Assembly: GCF_016907085.1 (NCBI RefSeq)
Contig: NZ_JAFBBJ010000001.1
Location: 3,038,001-3,102,000, forward strand
Length of the DNA: 64,000 nucleotides
Direction: 5' to 3'
Source of the DNA: Clavibacter michiganensis
Lineage (GTDB): Bacteria; Actinomycetota; Actinomycetes; Actinomycetales; Microbacteriaceae
The translations under genes and the position numbers were made by a program. Positions within the stretch are counted from its first letter, which is position 1, and each line of letters opens with the position of its first letter. Shown piece by piece: positions 1 to 9,250 of the stretch. Below the pieces are notes generated by a model. The model had not been told where the DNA came from. It was given only the letters and a program-made list of their open reading frames with translations, and did not search any database.

Positions 1-495
1 CTGATCCCGCACGCGGGCACGGACGAGTCGGCCGTCGCGATGGCCGAGGAGATCGTCGCGGCCACGGGCAAGGAGACCGCGCGCGTCACCGACTCCACGG
101 GCTTCGTGCTCAACCGCCTGCAGTACGCGCTCTTCCACGAGGCGACGCAGATCGTGGAGGAGGGAATCGCGACCCCCGAGGACATCGACACGATCGTCCG
201 CACGACCTTCGGCTTCCGCCTGCCGGTCTTCGGCCCGTTCGCGATCGCCGACATGGCCGGCCTCGACGTGTACGCGTTCTGCTACGCGTCGCTCCAGACC
301 CGCTGGCCCGAGCGGTTCGCGACGCCGGCCTCGCTCCAGGCGCACGTGGACGCGGGCGAGTACGGCACGAAGACCGGATCCGGCTACCTCGACGTGCCCG
401 CCGAGCGCACCGCGGCGCTCGTCGCGTACCGCAACAAGGCCTACGTCGCGATCAAGCAGCTGATGGACGAGCTGGGGCCGGCACCGATCGGCTAG
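1..495 (+). CDS. 3-hydroxyacyl-CoA dehydrogenase, C-terminal part (truncated by window edge)
   Basis: The reading frame is open from base 1 and ends at TAG 493-495, so only the last 164 residues are present. The segment matches the C-terminal helical domain of the 3-hydroxyacyl/3-hydroxybutyryl-CoA dehydrogenase family. It shows the typical GFVLNRL start of that domain, an Asp/Glu-rich helix, a GPFAIAD-type dimerisation stretch and a closing KTGSGYLDV. Family members oxidise 3-hydroxyacyl-CoA with NAD in fatty-acid degradation. The NAD-binding Rossmann domain lies upstream of the window, so substrate specificity cannot be judged. Lambda-crystallin or L-gulonate dehydrogenase relatives share this fold and remain possible. 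Confidence 0.8.
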   Translation: MIPHAGTDESAVAMAEEIVAATGKETARVTDSTGFVLNRLQYALFHEATQIVEEGIATPEDIDTIVRTTFGFRLPVFGPFAIADMAGLDVYAFCYASLQTRWPERFATPASLQAHVDAGEYGTKTGSGYLDVPAERTAALVAYRNKAYVAIKQLMDELGPAPIG

Positions 496-530
496 CTGCC
501 GTGCGGTACCGGCCCGCGAGCGCCCCTGCC

Positions 531-1280
531 TCAGTGCGTCCGCTGCGCGAGCAGCGCGAGGACGTCCGCGTGGCGCCCCTCGGCCTCCGCGTCGCGGAGG
601 AACCGCACGCGGTCGACCAGCACCTCCTCCACCTCGGGCTGCCCCTCGAGGATCTGCATCACCTCGTCGAGGAACTCGTCCAGCGGCATCGCCGACTCCT
701 CGTCCTGCTGCCCCATGAGGGTCGTGCGCACCGCGGGCGGCACGAGCTCGATCACCTGCAGGGGCGTGGCTGCACACTGCACGCGCAGGCTCTGCGTGAA
801 CGAGTGCACGGCGGCCTTCGTGGCGGAGTACGTCGGGGTGGCCGGCAGCGGCACGGAGGCCAGCCCCGAGGACACGGTCATGAGCACGCCGTCGGGCTTC
901 GTCGCGAGCCAGGGCCCGAAGGCCGCGGCCGTGCGGATCGTGCCGAGCAGGTTCGTCGTGATGGTCGACTCCGCGACCTCGAGGTGCGCCGGGTCGCGCA
1001 GGTCCTCGGGGAGCATGACTCCGGCCATCGTGACGACGGCGTCGAGGTCGGGGTGCTCGCGGGTCACTCGTTCTGCGGCCGCGGCGATGGATGCGGGATC
1101 CGTGACGTCGAGCTCGACGGCGTGCATCCCGGGGTGCGTGGCGACGATGTCGTCGAGCAGCGCCCGGCGGCGGCCGGCGACGATGACGGTGTCGCCGCGG
1201 GCCTGCAGGCGCTCGGCGAGGCCGAGGCCGATGCCCGACGTCGCTCCGGTGATCAGGACGGTGCTGCCGCTGGTCTTCAT
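531..1280 (-). CDS. SDR-family oxidoreductase (DltE-like short-chain dehydrogenase)
   Basis: A 249-residue classical short-chain dehydrogenase. The N-terminal TGATSGIG nucleotide-binding motif starts around residue 10. A TMAGV segment stands in for the usual NNAG, and the active-site pair is a Ser (TVSSG) followed by YSATK (YxxxK). The start is the ATG at 1280, preceded by AGGAGG; upstream codons in the frame look like non-coding arginine/proline runs. It is divergent from an XRE regulator 133 bp away, a common arrangement in which the regulator controls the dehydrogenase. The substrate is unknown; similar proteins are annotated DltE-like without biochemical support. Confidence 0.88.
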   Translation of the reverse strand: MKTSGSTVLITGATSGIGLGLAERLQARGDTVIVAGRRRALLDDIVATHPGMHAVELDVTDPASIAAAAERVTREHPDLDAVVTMAGVMLPEDLRDPAHLEVAESTITTNLLGTIRTAAAFGPWLATKPDGVLMTVSSGLASVPLPATPTYSATKAAVHSFTQSLRVQCAATPLQVIELVPPAVRTTLMGQQDEESAMPLDEFLDEVMQILEGQPEVEEVLVDRVRFLRDAEAEGRHADVLALLAQRTH

Positions 1281-1413
1281 GGTGCCTCCTCTGCGGGGCC
1301 GTGCGCCCCGTCGTCGTCCAGCCTGCGTCGGACGCGGCCGGCCGGGAAGGGAGCGCGCATCGGGGGAGCGGCGGTCCCTGGATGCGCGGCGCACCAGGGG
1401 CGAGGATGGGGCC

Positions 1414-2256
1414 ATGGACCGTCCCGCGCTCGCCGAGTTCCTCCGCGCCAGGCGCGAGGCGCTGCGGCCCTCCGACGTGGGCCTGCCCCCGGGCGCCCGT
1501 CGCCGCACCGCGGGCCTCCGCCGCGAGGAGATCGCGGCCGTGGTCGGCATGTCGGCCGACTACTGGGCGCGGCTCGAGCAGCGCCGTGGTCCGCAGCCCT
1601 CCAACCAGATGCTCACGGCCATCGCCCGCGGGCTCCGCCTCGGCCTCGACGAGCGCGACCACCTGTTCCGCCTCGCCGGCCATGTGACGCCGCGGCGGGC
1701 CCGGCTGTCGCCGCACGTCAGCCCCGGCCTGATGCGCGTGCTCGACCGCCTCGACGACACGCCCGCCCTGGTCATCACCGAGCTCGGCGAGACGCTCGCG
1801 CAGAACCGCCTCGCCTCCGCCCTCTTCGGCGACGACACGACGTGGACGGGCCTCGACCGCAGCGGCGTGCACCGCTGGTTCGCCCACCCCGAGGAGCGCG
1901 GGCACTACCCGGCTCGCGACCACGAGCGGCAGGGGCGGCTCCAGGTCGCCCAGCTGCGGGTGGCGGCGTCGCAGGCGGACCCGGATCCGCTCGCCGCCGA
2001 GGTGCTCGCGAGCCTGCTCGCCACGAGCGCGGAGTTCCGCCGCTACTGGGACCTGCAGGAGGTCGGCAACCGGTTCGACGAGCGGAAGACCCTGGTGCAT
2101 CCCGAGGTGGGCGAGATCGAGGTGCACTGCCAGGCGCTCTTCACGGAGGACCAGTCGCAGGTGCTGCTCGTGCTGACCCCGCTGCCGGGATCAGGGGCGG
2201 CGGAGGCGCTGGGGTTGCTCGGCGTCGTGGGGGAGCAGCGGTTCGAGCGGTCCTGA
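1414..2256 (+). CDS. XRE-family transcriptional regulator with MmyB-like ligand domain
   Basis: A 280-residue protein. The N-terminal helix-turn-helix spans about residues 5-75, with LRREEIAAVVGMSADYWARLEQ-like recognition-helix sequence. The remainder matches the MmyB-like ligand-binding domain (PAS-like fold, thought to bind fatty acids or similar ligands), including a conserved VITELGETLAQN-type segment near residue 115. The ATG at 1414 is the first in-frame start that retains the HTH; no strong Shine-Dalgarno is seen. It is transcribed away from the short-chain dehydrogenase, so the shared 1281-1413 interval is the probable control region for both genes. Ligand and targets are inferred only from family and position. 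Confidence 0.88.
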   Translation: MDRPALAEFLRARREALRPSDVGLPPGARRRTAGLRREEIAAVVGMSADYWARLEQRRGPQPSNQMLTAIARGLRLGLDERDHLFRLAGHVTPRRARLSPHVSPGLMRVLDRLDDTPALVITELGETLAQNRLASALFGDDTTWTGLDRSGVHRWFAHPEERGHYPARDHERQGRLQVAQLRVAASQADPDPLAAEVLASLLATSAEFRRYWDLQEVGNRFDERKTLVHPEVGEIEVHCQALFTEDQSQVLLVLTPLPGSGAAEALGLLGVVGEQRFERS

Positions 2257-2265
2257 GGGCTGCGG

Positions 2266-2994
2266 CTAGTCGGTCGTCGCGTCGTCCGCGTCCGCGTCCC
2301 GCCTGGACCGCTCCCGCACCCGCTCGATGTGCGCCCGCATCGCCGCAGCGGCGGCCTCCGGACCCTCCGCGACCGCGGCGATGATCGCGCGGTGCTCGTG
2401 CACGGCGTCGTCCGCGTCGTGGACGCCCGTGCGCATGGTCTGGCGCATGCGGTGGACGCGCGTGGAGATCGCCTCGGACATGTCGAGGAGGAACGGGTTG
2501 CCGGTCGCCTCGAAGATGCGGTGGTGGAAGTCCCAGTCCACGACGAAGTACTCGCGGATGAGGCCGACCGGCATCTCGCCGTCGCCCGTCGCCGCGCGCA
2601 CCCGGCGGGTCGTCTCCTCATGCGCGGCGAGGGCGTCCTCGAGAGCGGGCACGAGGCGCGCCGGATCCGCGGCGGCCAGCGCCGTCGCCCCGCCCTCGAG
2701 CACGATCCGCGCGTCGAACAGCGCCTCGAGCTGCTCGCCCGCGATGGGCGGCGCCACGCGGTAGCCCTTGTGCGCCTCGCGGGCGACGAGCCCGGTGCGC
2801 TCCAGCTGCACGAGCGCCTCGCGCACCGGCGTGGGCGAGACGTGCAGGTCGCGCGCGATCTGGTCGATGGCGAGGCGGGAGCCGGGCTCCATCGCGGATC
2901 CCATGAGCATGTCGAGCACGAGGTCGTAGACGCGGTCGCGCAGGCCCTGCCGGGCGGGCATCGCGGTCGCGTCGAGCGGGAGGCCGGTGGTCAC
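2266..2994 (-). CDS. GntR-family regulator, FadR/FCD subfamily, of the kinase-isomerase operon
   Basis: A 242-residue protein with an N-terminal winged HTH (about residues 15-80, including VSPTPVREAL and GLV) and a C-terminal all-helical FCD ligand-binding domain. The FCD signature is visible as D-x-x-FHHRIF, GNPFL and paired His residues in HEHR and AHIERV. FCD domains usually bind small carboxylates or sugar phosphates through a metal. The start is GTG at 2994, 15 bp after the isomerase stop; an in-frame ATG at 2961 is an alternative that removes 11 residues. It is the last gene of the operon kinase, RpiB-like, TIM-like, regulator. The palindrome at 6092-6103 is its most likely operator. 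Confidence 0.9.
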   Translation of the reverse strand: MTTGLPLDATAMPARQGLRDRVYDLVLDMLMGSAMEPGSRLAIDQIARDLHVSPTPVREALVQLERTGLVAREAHKGYRVAPPIAGEQLEALFDARIVLEGGATALAAADPARLVPALEDALAAHEETTRRVRAATGDGEMPVGLIREYFVVDWDFHHRIFEATGNPFLLDMSEAISTRVHRMRQTMRTGVHDADDAVHEHRAIIAAVAEGPEAAAAAMRAHIERVRERSRRDADADDATTD

Positions 2995-3009
2995 CAGGAC
3001 AGTCTGCCG

Positions 3010-3807
3010 TCAGCGGGAGGCGTCGGACGCCGGCCGGGCCGCGGCGCGCGCGTGCACCTCGTCGAGGATCGCCGCGACGGCCCGCGGGTCGTGCGCGAAC
3101 CGGCCGAGGAAGAGGCCGTCCACGTCGTCGCCGATGCGGGTGAGGAGGCCGGGTCCCGCGCTGCCGCCGTAGACGACCGCGGATCCCGGGTGCGCGTCGA
3201 GCGACCGCACGCGGGCGCGCAGCTCCCGGCACACCGCACGGATGTGCGCGTCCGAGGCCGGCTCGGCCGCGCCGATCGCCCACTGCGGCTCGTACGCGAC
3301 CACGATCCGCCCGCCGTGCCCGCGCTCGGCGGCCAGGGCGAGCGCGTCGTCGAGCTGGCGGATGCACTCCCGGGCCGCGTCGGCGGGATCGCGCCCGTCC
3401 TCCTCGCCGACGCAGAGGAGGGGCACCAGGGCGGACGCCAGGGCCCGGTCGGCCTTCCGCCGCACCACCTCGTCCGTCTCGCCGAAGAGCCGCCGCCGCT
3501 CGGCGTGCCCGACCTCGACGAACGTCGCGCCGAGCTCCCGGATCTGCCCGCCCGAGACCTCGCCGGTGAACGCGCCGGCGTCATCGGCCGCGAGATCCTG
3601 CGCGCCCACGGCGGCGAGCCCGTCGAGGATCCCGACGGCGGCCGGCACCGACAGGTACGACGGCAGCACCACGAGCTCGGCCTCGCCGCGCGTCGTCGCC
3701 GGGTGCGCACGCGCGACGGCCGCGACGGCCTCGCACCACGCGAGCGTCTCGGCGTGCCCGAGGTACATCTTCAGGCTCACGCCGATCACCGCCGGCTGCG
3801 CGGGCAC
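3010..3807 (-). CDS. triosephosphate-isomerase-family enzyme, probably an erythrulose-phosphate isomerase
   Basis: A 265-residue TIM-barrel isomerase with the family motifs: the N-terminal Lys in SLKMY, catalytic His in VGHAERR, and catalytic Glu in AYEPQWAIG followed by the loop-6 region and a GGSAGP phosphate-binding motif. It is unlikely to be the glycolytic enzyme. It sits in an operon with an RpiB-like isomerase and a dihydroxyacetone-kinase-type kinase, a combination known from erythritol and threitol catabolism, where a TIM relative (EryH/LerI) interconverts L-erythrulose 1-phosphate and D-erythrulose 4-phosphate. The GTG start is 4 bp after the RpiB-like stop codon, implying coupled translation. 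Substrate assignment is inferred from context. Confidence 0.85.
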   Translation of the reverse strand: MPAQPAVIGVSLKMYLGHAETLAWCEAVAAVARAHPATTRGEAELVVLPSYLSVPAAVGILDGLAAVGAQDLAADDAGAFTGEVSGGQIRELGATFVEVGHAERRRLFGETDEVVRRKADRALASALVPLLCVGEEDGRDPADAARECIRQLDDALALAAERGHGGRIVVAYEPQWAIGAAEPASDAHIRAVCRELRARVRSLDAHPGSAVVYGGSAGPGLLTRIGDDVDGLFLGRFAHDPRAVAAILDEVHARAAARPASDASR

Positions 3808-3811
3808 GGCC

Positions 3812-4273
3812 CTACTTCGCCTCGTACGCGCGGATCTCGTCGACCTTGTCGTTCGACGGGCTCGAGGTGTCGAACTCGTACGTCAGCCACTCGCGCACGT
3901 TCCGCCGCGCGAGCTCCAGCCCGACGACCCGCTGCCCCATGCAGAGCACCTGCGCGTCGTTCGACAGCACGCTGCGCTCCACCGAGAAGCCGTCGTGCGC
4001 GGTGACGGCGCGGACGCCGGCCACCTTGTTCGCCGCGATGGCCATGCCGAGGCCCGTGCCGCAGATCAGCACGGCCCGGTCGGCCTCGCCGCGCGCGACC
4101 ATCTCGGCCGCGGTGGTCGCGACGGTCGGGTAGGCGGTGTGGCCGTCGGCGTCGACGCCCACGTCCACCACCGACGCGACGAGGCCGCTCGCCTCGAGGT
4201 CGGCCTTGATGGCCTCCTTGTGCTCGTATCCCGCGTCGTCCGCGCCGACGACGATGCGCCAGGTCCTGGTCAT
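3812..4273 (-). CDS. RpiB/LacAB-family sugar-phosphate isomerase, probably D-erythrulose 4-phosphate isomerase
   Basis: A 153-residue RpiB/LacAB-type isomerase. It has the N-terminal [10 protein letters not shown] motif, the active-site [13 protein letters not shown] motif with the catalytic Cys, and a [12 protein letters not shown] basic C-terminal helix. RpiB interconverts ribose 5-phosphate and ribulose 5-phosphate, but paralogs named EryI or DerI convert D-erythrulose 4-phosphate to D-erythrose 4-phosphate. The neighbours on both sides favour the tetrose role here. It starts with ATG 49 bp after the kinase stop and almost touches the next gene. A GGTCCTCCT-complement upstream gives an AGGAGGACC ribosome site. 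Confidence 0.88.
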   Translation of the reverse strand: MTRTWRIVVGADDAGYEHKEAIKADLEASGLVASVVDVGVDADGHTAYPTVATTAAEMVARGEADRAVLICGTGLGMAIAANKVAGVRAVTAHDGFSVERSVLSNDAQVLCMGQRVVGLELARRNVREWLTYEFDTSSPSNDKVDEIRAYEAK

Positions 4274-4322
4274 CCGGTCCTCCTCATGGTGGTGCTGAAC
4301 GTGCTGATGGTGTCGCCGGGTC

Positions 4323-6059
4323 TCACCGGTCGGCGATGGCGCGGCCGACGGCCGCGGCGATGAGCGCGAGCGAGATCGCGCCCGGGTCGGCGGTGCCCAC
4401 GGAGCGCTCGCCGTGGGAGCGGGCGCGCCCGATGCCGGGCTTCATGGCGGCGGTCGCGTCGGCGGCCCCGTGGGCGGCGTCGCTCGCGGCGGCCCAGGCG
4501 TCGGCGAGCGTGGCGCCGGATCCGACCCGCTCGGCGAGCGCGTCGGCGAACGGCACGAGCGCGTCGACCATCGTCTTGTCGCCGAGCGCGGCCTTCCCGT
4601 GGCCCATGACCGCATCGCGCGCGGCGCCCACGCCGCGGGCCACCCGGTCGGCGGTCACGGGATCCGCGCCCTCGTCGTCGAGCGCGTCGCCGACCGCCTG
4701 CAGGATGAGCCCCCACAGCGCGCCCGAGGTACCGCCGCCCTTGTCCGACCACGCGTCGCCCGCGAGCCGGAGCGCGGTGCGCGCGCCAGCGCCCTGCGCG
4801 ATCGCAGCGGCCGCCCGCTCGGACGCGGCACGGGATCCGCGGAGCATGCCGATGCCGTGGTCGCCGTCGCCCGCGACCGCGTCGAGGCGGCCGAGCTCGT
4901 CCGCGTGCTCCGCGACGACCGCGTGCACGGCGTCGAGCGCCGCGGCGATCCGCCCGGCGGCCTCCCGCGACGCGTCGCTCGCGTCGGGGATCGCGGCGTC
5001 GACCTCGTCGTCCTCGCGCGCGTCGACCGGCTGGAGCGCGGATCCGTCGAAGGCACCGCTGCGGAACGCCGGGGTGTCGGCGGGCGCCGTCCACAGCCGC
5101 TCCAGCTCCTCGTCGAGCCAGAAGAGCGTGAGGGAGGCGCCCGCCATGTCGAAGCTGGTGCAGAACTCGCCGACCTGCGGATCCACGAGCGTGATCCCGG
5201 CCTCCTCGAGCAGGTCCGCCACGCGCGTGAACACGACGAACAGCTCCTCGGTCTTCACCGATCCGAGGCCGTTGAGCACGGGCACGACGCGGGCTCCGCG
5301 GACCTCGACGCCCTCCGGGATCTCCGCTTCGGCGAGCAGCTGCGTCACGAACAGCTCGGCCAGGCCGTCGGCCGACGGGATGTCGGTCTCGTCGATGCCG
5401 GGCTCGCCGTGGATCCCGAGCCCGATCGCCATGCGCCCCTCCGGCACCGAGAACAGCGGCTCGTCCGCGCCCGGAAGGGTGCAGCCCGTGAAGGCGACGC
5501 CCATCGAGCGGGTGCGCGCGTTCGCGAGCCGGGCGACGCGCTCCGTGTCGTCGAGGTCGTAGCCCGCGACGGATGCGGCGCCCGCCGCCTTGAACACGGT
5601 GAGGTCGCCCGCGATGCCCCGGCGCTTCGCCTGCTCGTCGGGGGATGCGCTGAAGATGTCGTCCGTCACGACGACCGTGCGGCAGTCGATCCCGTCGCCG
5701 CGCACGCGCTCCTGCGCGTCGTCGAAGTGCAGCACGTCGCCCGCGTAGTTGCCGTAGAGGAGGAGAGCGCCGCGGCCCTGCTCGCTCGAGCGGATCACCG
5801 ACTCGACCTGGTGCGCGGAGGGAGATGCGAAGAGGTTGCCCATCGCGGCGCCGTGCGCGAGGCCCGGCCCGACGAGCCCGCCGAACGCGGGGTAGTGGCC
5901 GGATCCGCCGCCGATGACGACCGCCACCTCGGCCTCCGCCGAGCGGGTCGAGCGGGAGACGCCGCCGTGCACGCGCCGGACCCATCGCCCGTTGGCGCGG
6001 ACGAAGCCCGCCGTCATGTCGTCGGCGAAGTCGGCGGGGTCGTTCCAGAGCCGGGTCAT
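4323..6059 (-). CDS. dihydroxyacetone-kinase-family kinase, DhaK-DhaL fusion (candidate erythrulose kinase)
   Basis: A 578-residue ATP-dependent kinase. The DhaK half (about residues 1-330) has the IGGGSGHYP motif and GLGIHGEPG, whose His217 forms the covalent hemiaminal with the ketose substrate. The DhaL half (about 370-575) binds ATP-Mg through GDGDHGIGM and a DKGGGTSG motif. Family members phosphorylate dihydroxyacetone; close relatives with RpiB and TIM partners phosphorylate erythrulose. The chosen ATG at 6059 has GAGGAGGA eight bases upstream; the longer frame would place that ribosome site inside the coding region. It is first in the four-gene operon and is preceded by a promoter-overlapping palindrome. 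Confidence 0.88.
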   Translation of the reverse strand: MTRLWNDPADFADDMTAGFVRANGRWVRRVHGGVSRSTRSAEAEVAVVIGGGSGHYPAFGGLVGPGLAHGAAMGNLFASPSAHQVESVIRSSEQGRGALLLYGNYAGDVLHFDDAQERVRGDGIDCRTVVVTDDIFSASPDEQAKRRGIAGDLTVFKAAGAASVAGYDLDDTERVARLANARTRSMGVAFTGCTLPGADEPLFSVPEGRMAIGLGIHGEPGIDETDIPSADGLAELFVTQLLAEAEIPEGVEVRGARVVPVLNGLGSVKTEELFVVFTRVADLLEEAGITLVDPQVGEFCTSFDMAGASLTLFWLDEELERLWTAPADTPAFRSGAFDGSALQPVDAREDDEVDAAIPDASDASREAAGRIAAALDAVHAVVAEHADELGRLDAVAGDGDHGIGMLRGSRAASERAAAAIAQGAGARTALRLAGDAWSDKGGGTSGALWGLILQAVGDALDDEGADPVTADRVARGVGAARDAVMGHGKAALGDKTMVDALVPFADALAERVGSGATLADAWAAASDAAHGAADATAAMKPGIGRARSHGERSVGTADPGAISLALIAAAVGRAIADR

Positions 6060-6091
6060 CCGTGTGTCCTCCTCATCGAGCACGTGAGGAG

Positions 6092-6103
6092 ATCCTATAG
6101 GAT
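6092..6103. promoter_or_regulatory. candidate operator ATCCTATAGGAT in front of the kinase-isomerase operon
   Basis: A perfect 12-bp palindrome 33 bp upstream of the kinase start. The FadR/FCD branch of GntR regulators typically binds palindromes of this size with a TATA-like centre. On the minus strand the same bases supply -10-like sequences (TATCCT and TATAGG), so binding would block initiation. The likely binder is the FCD regulator encoded at the end of this operon. This is a sequence observation plus family knowledge; binding is untested. Confidence 0.6.
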
Positions 6104-6384
6104 ATTGGATCCGGCGACCATGGGCGGACGCGACGCGGACGGGGCGCGGGCGCTGGGGAACCCGGGACGACGCGGGGGTGGCGTCATCCCGGGCTCCTCC
6201 CGCGGCGTCATCCGGGTTCGCCGCGGGTGGGTAGCCGTGCCTCGACCGACGGGGATGGGCCGAGGACGGGTTCCTCCGGGTACGTGCGGGTACACGATCC
6301 TTCGGATGACGCTAATGAGGATCGCGGGATCGCATCGGATCCGACCTGACCCCTTGACCTCTCCGTGTCCGACCGGCTACGCGC
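6104..6384. other. intergenic region between the HutC-type regulator gene and the kinase operon
   Basis: About 280 bp without a credible gene. It must contain the upstream part of the kinase-operon promoter on the minus strand and any terminator of the regulator gene ending at 6385. A TTGACC near 6353 resembles a -35 box on the plus strand, but no plus-strand gene follows. A loose ATCCT...AGGAT pair around 6298-6322 is too weak to call a hairpin. I see nothing else definite. Confidence 0.5.
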
Positions 6385-7146
6385 CTACCGGTCGACGAGC
6401 GTGATCTCGAACGAGTACAGGTCGGGTCGGTAGCAGTGCTGCCCGTACTCGACGGCGCGGCCCGAGCTGTCGAACGCCGTGCGCGACATCGTGAGCACGG
6501 CGCCGCCGCGCGGCAGGTCGAGCAGGCGCGCCTCGGACGCCGTGGCCGCCCGCGCGCCGATGCGCTGCTTCGCGACCCGCATGATCACGCCGCGGCCGCG
6601 CAGCAGCTGGTAGAGCCCGTGGGTGGCGAGGTCGTCCGGATCCAGGTCGACGAACGGCTCCGGGAGCACGTTGTCGAGGACCGCGAGCGGCACGCCGTCC
6701 GCGGTGCGCAGCCGGGTGAGGTGCAGCACCGGGCTGCCGACCTCGACGCCCAGCGCCTCGGCGACCTTCTCGTCGGCCTCGCCCCGCGACGACGACAGCA
6801 TCTCCGTGCGCGGCGTCTGGCCCTGCCGCTCGAGGTCCTCGTAGAGGCTCGTGAGCTCGACGTTGCGGGTGACCCGGCCGTGCACGACCTGCGTGCCGAT
6901 GCCGCGGCGGCGCACGAGCAGGCCCTTGTCGACGAGGTCCTGGATCGCCCGGCGGATGGTCGGGCGCGAGAGCCCGAGCCGGGCGCCGAGCGCGATCTCG
7001 TTCTCGAGCCGGGCGCCGGCCGGCAGCGTGCCGTCGTGGATCGCCGTCTCCAGCAGGTTGGCCACCTGGTAGTAGAGGGGCACCGGGCCCGAGCGGTCGA
7101 GCGCGAGGAACAGGTCGGGGGGCAGGATCTGCTCCGGTTGCGTCAC
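6385..7146 (-). CDS. GntR-family regulator, HutC subfamily (UTRA domain)
   Basis: A 253-residue regulator. The winged HTH occupies about residues 20-90 (PLYYQVANLLE, then LSRPTIRRAIQDLVDKGLL and a RRRGIGT wing). A UTRA effector-binding domain follows from about residue 105, with the typical LTRLRTADG, YQLLRGRG, and ALEYG-like RAVEYGQHCYRPD segments. The start is GTG at 7146. It lies 53 bp downstream of the ABC ATPase gene and is probably co-transcribed with the importer. Inositol regulators called IolR in related actinobacteria are GntR-type proteins of about this size, and IolR-like sequence matches occur upstream of the importer and of the IolE-like gene. That assignment is inference. Confidence 0.88.
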   Translation of the reverse strand: MTQPEQILPPDLFLALDRSGPVPLYYQVANLLETAIHDGTLPAGARLENEIALGARLGLSRPTIRRAIQDLVDKGLLVRRRGIGTQVVHGRVTRNVELTSLYEDLERQGQTPRTEMLSSSRGEADEKVAEALGVEVGSPVLHLTRLRTADGVPLAVLDNVLPEPFVDLDPDDLATHGLYQLLRGRGVIMRVAKQRIGARAATASEARLLDLPRGGAVLTMSRTAFDSSGRAVEYGQHCYRPDLYSFEITLVDR

Positions 7147-7199
7147 GTCGATCGCTCCCTCGTAGGTCAGGTCAACGCCTCATCCTGGCATGCGGCTCG

Positions 7200-8114
7200 T
7201 CAGCGGCCCGCCGGTGCGGCTCCCTCCGGGCCCGGGTCGCGCGCGAGCTCGTGCGCCAGCGAGTCGAGCTCGGCGCCGCCGGCCATGAGGCTCGTGAGCT
7301 CACCCAGCGTGATCTCGTCCTTCTCGAACGTGCCGAGGCTGGATCCGCGGTTGAGCAGCAGGAACCGGTCGCCCACCGGGAACGCGTGGTGCGGGTTGTG
7401 CGTGATGAACACCACGCCGAGGCCCCGGTCGCGCGACCGCGCGATGTACCGCAGCACCACGCCCGACTGCTTCACGCCGAGGGCCGCGGTCGGCTCGTCG
7501 AGGATCAGCACGCGGGCGCCGAAGTGCACGGCCCGGGCGATGGCGACGCACTGGCGCTCGCCGCCGGAGAGCGTGCCGATGGGCTGGTCGACGTCGCGCA
7601 GGTCGATGCCCATCTGCGCGAGCTGCTCGTGCGTGATCGCCTTCATGGCCTTCACGTCGAGCCGGCGGAACGGCCCCTTCCCCGTCGTGATCTCGGAGCC
7701 GAGGAAGAAGTTCCGCCACACGGGCATGAGCGGCACGACCGCGAGGTCCTGGTAGACGGTCGCGATGCCGGCCTGGAGCGCGGCGCGCGGGGATCCGAGC
7801 GTCACGGGCTCGCCGTCGAGGAGCATCGTGCCCTCGCTCGGCGCGTGGACGCCCGCGAGCATCTTGATGAAGGTCGACTTGCCGGCGCCGTTGTCGCCGA
7901 GCACGCACGTGACCTGGCCCGCCGCGACCACGGTCGAGACGCCCGTGAGCGCGTTGACGGCGCCGTACGACTTGCCGATGTCGCGGACCTCGAGGATGGT
8001 CGTGCCGGCGGGCGGCAGCGGGGGAGTGGGGCGCCCGCCGGCCTCCTCGGCCGCGCCGGGGATCGCGCCGGCCAGGGGCTCGGACGCCGCGCTCGCGCTC
8101 GTCTCGGTGGTCAT
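7200..8114 (-). CDS. sugar ABC transporter ATP-binding protein
   Basis: A 304-residue single-domain ATPase of the carbohydrate uptake type 2 group (RbsA/FrcA-like, one nucleotide-binding domain instead of two). Walker A is GDNGAGKST near residue 70, the Q-loop is in TVYQDLAVV, the signature is LSGGERQ and Walker B is ILDEPTAAL, followed by the switch His in ITHNPHH. An N-terminal extension of about 40 residues rich in Ala and Pro precedes the domain. The ATG at 8114 overlaps the permease stop by four bases (ATGA), so the two are translationally coupled. It energises the importer formed with the next two genes. Confidence 0.93.
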   Translation of the reverse strand: MTTETSASAASEPLAGAIPGAAEEAGGRPTPPLPPAGTTILEVRDIGKSYGAVNALTGVSTVVAAGQVTCVLGDNGAGKSTFIKMLAGVHAPSEGTMLLDGEPVTLGSPRAALQAGIATVYQDLAVVPLMPVWRNFFLGSEITTGKGPFRRLDVKAMKAITHEQLAQMGIDLRDVDQPIGTLSGGERQCVAIARAVHFGARVLILDEPTAALGVKQSGVVLRYIARSRDRGLGVVFITHNPHHAFPVGDRFLLLNRGSSLGTFEKDEITLGELTSLMAGGAELDSLAHELARDPGPEGAAPAGR

Positions 8115-9154
8115 CGTCCGCCTCCCGCCCGCGTGCGCACCAGGTTGTTCAGCAGCACCGCCGCGAGGAGCATCACGCCGAGGATCGTGCGGAGCCAGTT
8201 CGTGTCCCACTGGGCGAACGTGATGCCCTGGAAGACCATGCCGTAGATGAGCGCGCCGAGCGCCGCGCCGATGGCCGAGCCGAAGCCGCCCGTGAGCAGG
8301 CACCCGCCGACGACCGCGCAGATGATGTAGATGAACTCCTGCCCGACGCCCGTGTTCGCCTGCACCGTGGAGGTGCGGAACAGGGAGATCATGCCGACGA
8401 GCCACGCGGCGCCCGCGGTGCCCATGAAGAGGCCGACCTTGGTCTTGAACACCGGCACGCCCACCTGGCGGGCGGACTCCTTGGCGCCGCCGACCGCGAA
8501 GATCCAGTTGCCGGCGCGCGTGCGCAGGAGGATCCACGTGGCGACGGCCGCGACCAGGAACCACCACAGCACCGAGACGTAGAAGTTGCCGCCGCCGATC
8601 TCGAGCGACGAGCCGAAGATCGGCTGGATCTGGTCGTACGACGGCACCTTCGTCATGCCCTGGATCGCGACCTGGCCCGTGATGAGCTTCGTGACCGCGA
8701 GGTCGACGCCCGCGAGCGCGAAGAACGTGCCGAGCGTGACGATGAAGCTCGGCAGGCCCGTCTTCATCACGAGGAAGCCGTTCAGCGCGCCGACCGCGAG
8801 CGCCGCCGCGAGCGAGACCAGCACGGCGACCCAGATGCTGAGCCCGTAGTGCGACGTGAGGATGCCGACCACGAGGGCCGAGAAGCCCGTCATCACGCCC
8901 GCGGAGAGGTCGAACTCGCCGCCGATCATGAGCATCGCCACGGCGACCGCCATGATCCCGAAGGTCGATGCCGACTCGAGCCACACGCCCGCGCCGGCGA
9001 GGGTGAGGAACTGCGGCGTGTAGAGGGAGAAGAACACCAGCACGGCGAGGGCGGCCACGAGGGCGCCGATCTCCGGGCGGGCGAGGATCTTGCGGATCGG
9101 CCTGTTCTCGAGGCGCGGCCTCGTGGCGATCGTCACGATGTCCGTCGTGGTCAA
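8111..9154 (-). CDS. sugar ABC transporter permease (RbsC/FrcC type)
   Basis: A 347-residue integral membrane protein with about eight to ten hydrophobic helices and the family motif [10 protein letters not shown] in the second quarter, then GTFFALAG and a terminal LLNNLVRTR. It belongs to the BPD_transp_2 permease family that imports ribose, fructose, inositol or tetritols. I choose the TTG start at 9154 because AAGGAG lies eight bases upstream; an ATG 25 codons earlier lacks a ribosome site and adds a proline-rich, unlikely N-terminus. It lies 96 bp after the binding-protein gene and overlaps the ATPase gene. Confidence 0.92.
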   Translation of the reverse strand: MTTTDIVTIATRPRLENRPIRKILARPEIGALVAALAVLVFFSLYTPQFLTLAGAGVWLESASTFGIMAVAVAMLMIGGEFDLSAGVMTGFSALVVGILTSHYGLSIWVAVLVSLAAALAVGALNGFLVMKTGLPSFIVTLGTFFALAGVDLAVTKLITGQVAIQGMTKVPSYDQIQPIFGSSLEIGGGNFYVSVLWWFLVAAVATWILLRTRAGNWIFAVGGAKESARQVGVPVFKTKVGLFMGTAGAAWLVGMISLFRTSTVQANTGVGQEFIYIICAVVGGCLLTGGFGSAIGAALGALIYGMVFQGITFAQWDTNWLRTILGVMLLAAVLLNNLVRTRAGGGR

Positions 9155-9250
9155 CGCGGGGCTCCTTCGGTGAGCGTCGGGCGGTGCGGTGCGGTGGGGT
9201 GCGGAGGGAGAGGGGCGGGCCGGGCGCATCGGTGCGCCCGGCCCGACCGC

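Noticed and set aside
3010..3807. Glycolytic triosephosphate isomerase
   Set aside because: Motifs are present, but the operon with RpiB-like and DhaK-DhaL genes and a dedicated regulator argues for a catabolic paralogue; the housekeeping gene normally sits with gap and pgk.
6095..6295. 66-codon minus-strand frame upstream of the kinase operon
   Set aside because: Overlaps the promoter palindrome, has no ribosome site and a proline/arginine-rich composition.
6353..6382. TTGACC-17-CTACGC as a plus-strand promoter
   Set aside because: No plus-strand gene lies downstream and the -10 match is poor; it falls at the end of a minus-strand gene.
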